A stretch of 64,000 nucleotides of DNA from Bryoerythrophyllum caledonicum (lineage: Eukaryota > Streptophyta > Bryopsida > Pottiales > Pottiaceae): NCBI GenBank assembly GCA_963971425.1, contig OZ020514.1, positions 12,219,218-12,283,217 on the forward strand, written 5' to 3'. Positions 60,681 to 64,000 of the stretch are shown here, in pieces; position 1 is the stretch's first letter, and each line of letters starts with the position of its first letter. The notes under the pieces were generated by a model. The model did no database searches. It saw only the letters and a list, made by a program, of their open reading frames with translations, and was not told the origin of the DNA. The position numbers and the translations under genes were made by a program.

Positions 60681-63600
60681 GCACCCAACGGAATCAGCCC
60701 ACTATCCCCCGCGCTTCCTCGGTCGGGCCTTATTGCAGTTTGTAGAGACAATATCCCTCCAGAATGCACCCAATCGTCACTAAGTGCTTTCCAAAGTAAC
60801 CACTCTGGTTTCGTTCCCACAGAGACCTAATGTTCTTTTCCAAATACTCCGGATTACTAAACTTATCACAGCAAGTCGTTTATTAGTTAGCTACAGTCTT
60901 TACTTTCATAGGGTAGATCCGGATCCTTCCGGAGTCCGGATTATGTACAATGGTTTCCGGAAAGTATTTTCCGGAAGTCTGGAGGGTAGTTTGATTTGTC
61001 TCTGTTCCTCCTCAGAGAGGCTCCTGGAGTTTTTAAGCAAGTGGCCGGAGTCCACTGATCCGATTTTGTGTAAGTGGCTGGATTTCCCACTGCCTTGTGA
61101 CTTAAAGTGGCTAGGCACCCACTGTCCGGAACTTATAGTGACCGAACACCACTCTCTCTACGCTGCTAACTGAAGATTTGATTGCTGCTTCTAAACTTAG
61201 ACTCTCACAACACCCGGAAGGCCTTCCGGATGCGGTCACACAGAGACAAGTCCGGACTACAACGACATTCCGGTGGATACGGTTGCAATTCTCCAGAACA
61301 GAGGCTCACCGTTCACTATGGGTATTCCGTCTAGACCTTGGTATCAGACTTTTTCCTATCTTAGGGGAGAACTCTGGCAAAGACCGAAATCCAGTTTAAC
61401 ACGGATTCTTCTGTGAACTAGAGATTACCAGGAACACCTCTGCAGTTCATCACTTCCCCTCCTGGCTACTTCCGGACCCTGGAGACTACTAGGAACACCT
61501 CTGCAATAGCTCTCTCCAGCTCTCCTAGGCGATCTCCTGACACTGACCTAGATAGTTTCCTCCTCCGACAAAACAATTGAGTTACCCTATTCCGGAAGAA
61601 CCACTCATACAACCACACCCACAAGAATGGATCCGTCACTCACAAGTTCCACACGTCACACCAAAAACACAAGATAGCAAGTCTAGTGCAAAAAAGTAAC
61701 GTATATTTCCAGGTGAGAAGAACAAGATGAAAAGGTTTTTCCCAAAACCTCTCTACTAAGTACTAACTAAGCTCCTTCTAAACTTAGCTTTCCTCCTAGC
61801 TATCCTTCGGGAAGTCCGCTAGATCTTATCTAAAAGATCCGAGAAATCCAAAAAAACTCCAGATCGGATCTCAGATCCAAAAATCACGGAACAGTTCCGT
61901 CTCCGGAATTCCTACTTTAACTACAAAACTGGCAGTCGATTCCGTCAGCATCCGGGTGCACTTGGGGCCCCATTGTTAATCGCTGTTGATCCGGAATCTA
62001 AATCCCAAAAAGAATTACAAAACCTAACTAAACTAAGTCGGAGCACCTAGGCCCCGATTTCTCCCACTCCTACAGGAAGGGGAGATCTCCACCGGAGCGC
62101 GTTGCTTGCCCTTTGCCTTCTTCGACGTTGCAGGCGAAAGGTTGGTCCTCCGGGTCGATGGTCCGGTCGCTGGGGTAACACCAGCCACCGGAGTCCTGGC
62201 ATCCGGCGGTGGAGGGGGCTGTTCCGGTGATCCTTCCGGAACTGGAGGTACTGGCAGTTCCGTCGCGGAAGCTGACCTAGTCCCGTGGACCAAGTCTCTG
62301 TAGCTTCCGGACGGACTCCTTGGTCCGGGCGCCAATCTCCGAGACACGGACTTTGGTGGAGCCGGAAGGTCGCCTTCCACCGGAGGATCTGGCAAACGCA
62401 TGTTGGGTGGCGACAGAAGATCCGGAAGTGTCTTCAGGATCTCACTCATACTCGGATTGGGAGGTAAGATTCCCTTCACCGGTGTCCGAGGTGACGGAGT
62501 GTCAAGAGACTCCGAATTCGCTGAGGTGGCCGGAGCTGGAGTGGTCTTGGTCGGTGGTTCCGGAGGGGCTGTAGTTCGTGTTGGGGTCGTGGTGCCTTCT
62601 GGTCTAGGTGCTGCCGGGTCTTCCGGAAGCTCCTCGGTGATGTTGTCGACCAATAGCTTCATCTGCTCCCAGGTCCGCCCCATCTTCTCCGCTTGATCTT
62701 GGAGGAACCGAATGATGTTGGCCCTGGTGACCTTCTCCTTCATCTCCACCAGTTCGGTGAAGAGCCGGCTCCGGTTGATGACGTCAACCGGAAATTCGAG
62801 GGCCTTCCGGACGTCTATCAAGGCAGCTGCGGAAGCGTTGGCCTTTGCCTCAGCCAGCTTCCGGGCCGTCACCGCTAGAGATGCCTTTGCGAGGTATTGC
62901 TTCATCTTCTTCTCCATCTCCGTACTGGCCTTGTACATGGAAGAGATCTGGGTGTGCAGCGCCTTCGTGCTCATCTCCCAGCTCCGAAGTTCCTCCACCC
63001 TGTTGATGGCGTCCTCCAGCCGATCGACGTTCAGACTCCGGAAGATTTGCTCTACGTTGGTGGTGATGATGTAGTTGGTCTCCTTAAGGAGTCCAATTCT
63101 CCAGCCAATATCGCATGTGAGCTCATCCATCAGTTTGAGCTGACCCTTACAGTCGTCCCGGTCAACCTTCCACTTCTTCTGGCTGGTCCCTCCTGAGGGT
63201 CTGGACTCATCTTCTCCGGACGACCCGATGGAGTTGCGGATGCCCGGACTCTTTGGCTCGGGTTCCTTCTCCCGAGGTCTCTTTGGAGCCTTCCGGCTTT
63301 CCAGAGTGCCTGTGGTTGCTGCTTCCGGTATAGGCTCCTTCCCTCCGGACTCTTCCTCCTTCGATTCGTCCCCTCCATACCTCTGGAAGTTAAAGACTTC
63401 GTCGTACTTCTTGATTTCCGCCGGAGTTAGCTGATGGTGGTGGGCATAGAGGTGCACCACATACAAGGCCAGAGGTGTTGCCGATTTCTTCACCTTCTGG
63501 AGATTGGCCACGAGACGGTTGATCATCTCGGTCATCAACGTTCCCCAGTTGACGACGATCTTCCCCCGGAGTGCTCCGAGGAAAGTGCAGGCCTACTTTA

Positions 63601-64000
63601 CCACTACCCGTCTCGGCTTTTCCGGACGGAAGATAGGGTTTAAAAACCCTAGCACGAGCTGGGCATCCAGGTGCCGAAGGTCTTGGAGGTTGTAGCCATC
63701 CTTCGGGTCCGTTGGTCCCCTGAATTCTTCAGCCAGAAACTTGTCCCGCCTTTCCACCACCTTGGTGCGGCCGACCTAGAAGTCGTACGCCTGAAACCAT
63801 TCCGAGACTCCCCAGACTTCCGGATGGGCTCTCATCAATCCCTTGTTCTTCTCGTCCAGGGTGCCTACAAGTTCCCGGACGTAGACCTCTTCCCGGATGC
63901 CCCAGGGGACTTTGAGCAAACCCTCACAACCCATAAACTTCAGGCTCTCCTTCAGCATGCTAAGTTCGTCCGACTCTTCTAGGATTTCCGGAAGAACGCG
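60681..64000 (-). mobile_element. Retroelement-like repetitive region, cut by the window edge
   Basis: A region of distinct composition, rich in TTCCGG/CCGGAA. The minus strand holds a 501-residue frame at 63,538-62,033: an N-terminal part (VVHLYAHHHQLTPAEI), charged linkers, a coiled-coil-like middle (ARKLAEAKANASAAALIDV, EMKEKVTRANIIRFLQDQAE) and a proline/threonine-rich tail ending in basic KKAKGKQR. Coding-like minus-strand sequence continues to the window edge and appears disrupted in places. Length, repetitiveness and composition suggest a gag-like or accessory ORF of an LTR-type element. No protease, reverse transcriptase or integrase is in view and no LTR pair can be defined. A host gene of unknown type is the alternative. 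Confidence 0.45.

Noticed and set aside
61338-61352. TGGTATCAGA, identical to the usual initiator-tRNA primer binding site of plant LTR elements (plus strand)
   Set aside because: The neighbouring long ORF is on the other strand, no LTR end or LTR pair adjoins it, and a 10-base match can be chance.

Overview
The window is nuclear DNA of a land plant. It has intron-rich genes with GT-AG junctions and plant-specific families (an AUX1/LAX auxin importer, a PIAL-type SP-RING SUMO ligase, a plant-type DHHC acyltransferase, a plant O-methyltransferase), separated by AT-rich sequence full of plant transposons. Gene style and the repeats suggest a non-seed plant (bryophyte or lycophyte). This is an inference and the sequence does not settle the species.

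Layout. 1-3.4 kb: an AUX1/LAX gene with two tandem duplications in its upstream region and an odd inverted copy of its own last exon in intron 2. 3.4-24.6 kb: gene-free. It holds several MITE-like elements, a decayed Ty3/gypsy retrotransposon (about 12.3-18.9 kb, minus strand) that carries a cytosine-C5-methyltransferase-like region and a PHD-like finger, a complete non-autonomous CACTA element inserted in that fossil with a CGT target duplication, and a ~170-bp satellite array that cuts off the fossil's 5' side. 25.0-35.7 kb: a gene island with the 20S proteasome beta-2 subunit (plus strand), a PIAL-like SUMO ligase (minus), an array of telo-box repeats, a 3'-truncated O-methyltransferase (minus) and a DHHC palmitoyltransferase (minus). 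36-50.8 kb: AT-rich DNA dominated by a giant imperfect palindrome: two ~4-kb arms around a 3.3-kb spacer, with the inner ~3.7 kb of each arm nearly identical. 51.7-53.5 kb: a single-RRM RNA-binding protein gene. 55.4-56.3 kb: a TTAA-flanked element. 56.5-59.9 kb (minus): an unrecognised multi-exon gene whose leader intron holds nine copies of a ~160-bp repeat. 60.7-64 kb: repetitive DNA rich in the palindrome TTCCGGA with a long minus-strand retroelement-like ORF that continues past the window edge.

The host genes have unrelated jobs (auxin import, proteolysis, SUMO conjugation, protein S-acylation, methyl transfer, RNA binding). I see no gene cluster or operon-like unit. The unusual content is structural: the palindrome, the methyltransferase-bearing retrotransposon fossil, the AUX1 intron/exon inverted repeat and the telo-box array. 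Exon coordinates were worked out by hand from splice sites, reading frame and family alignment from memory. No database search was run.
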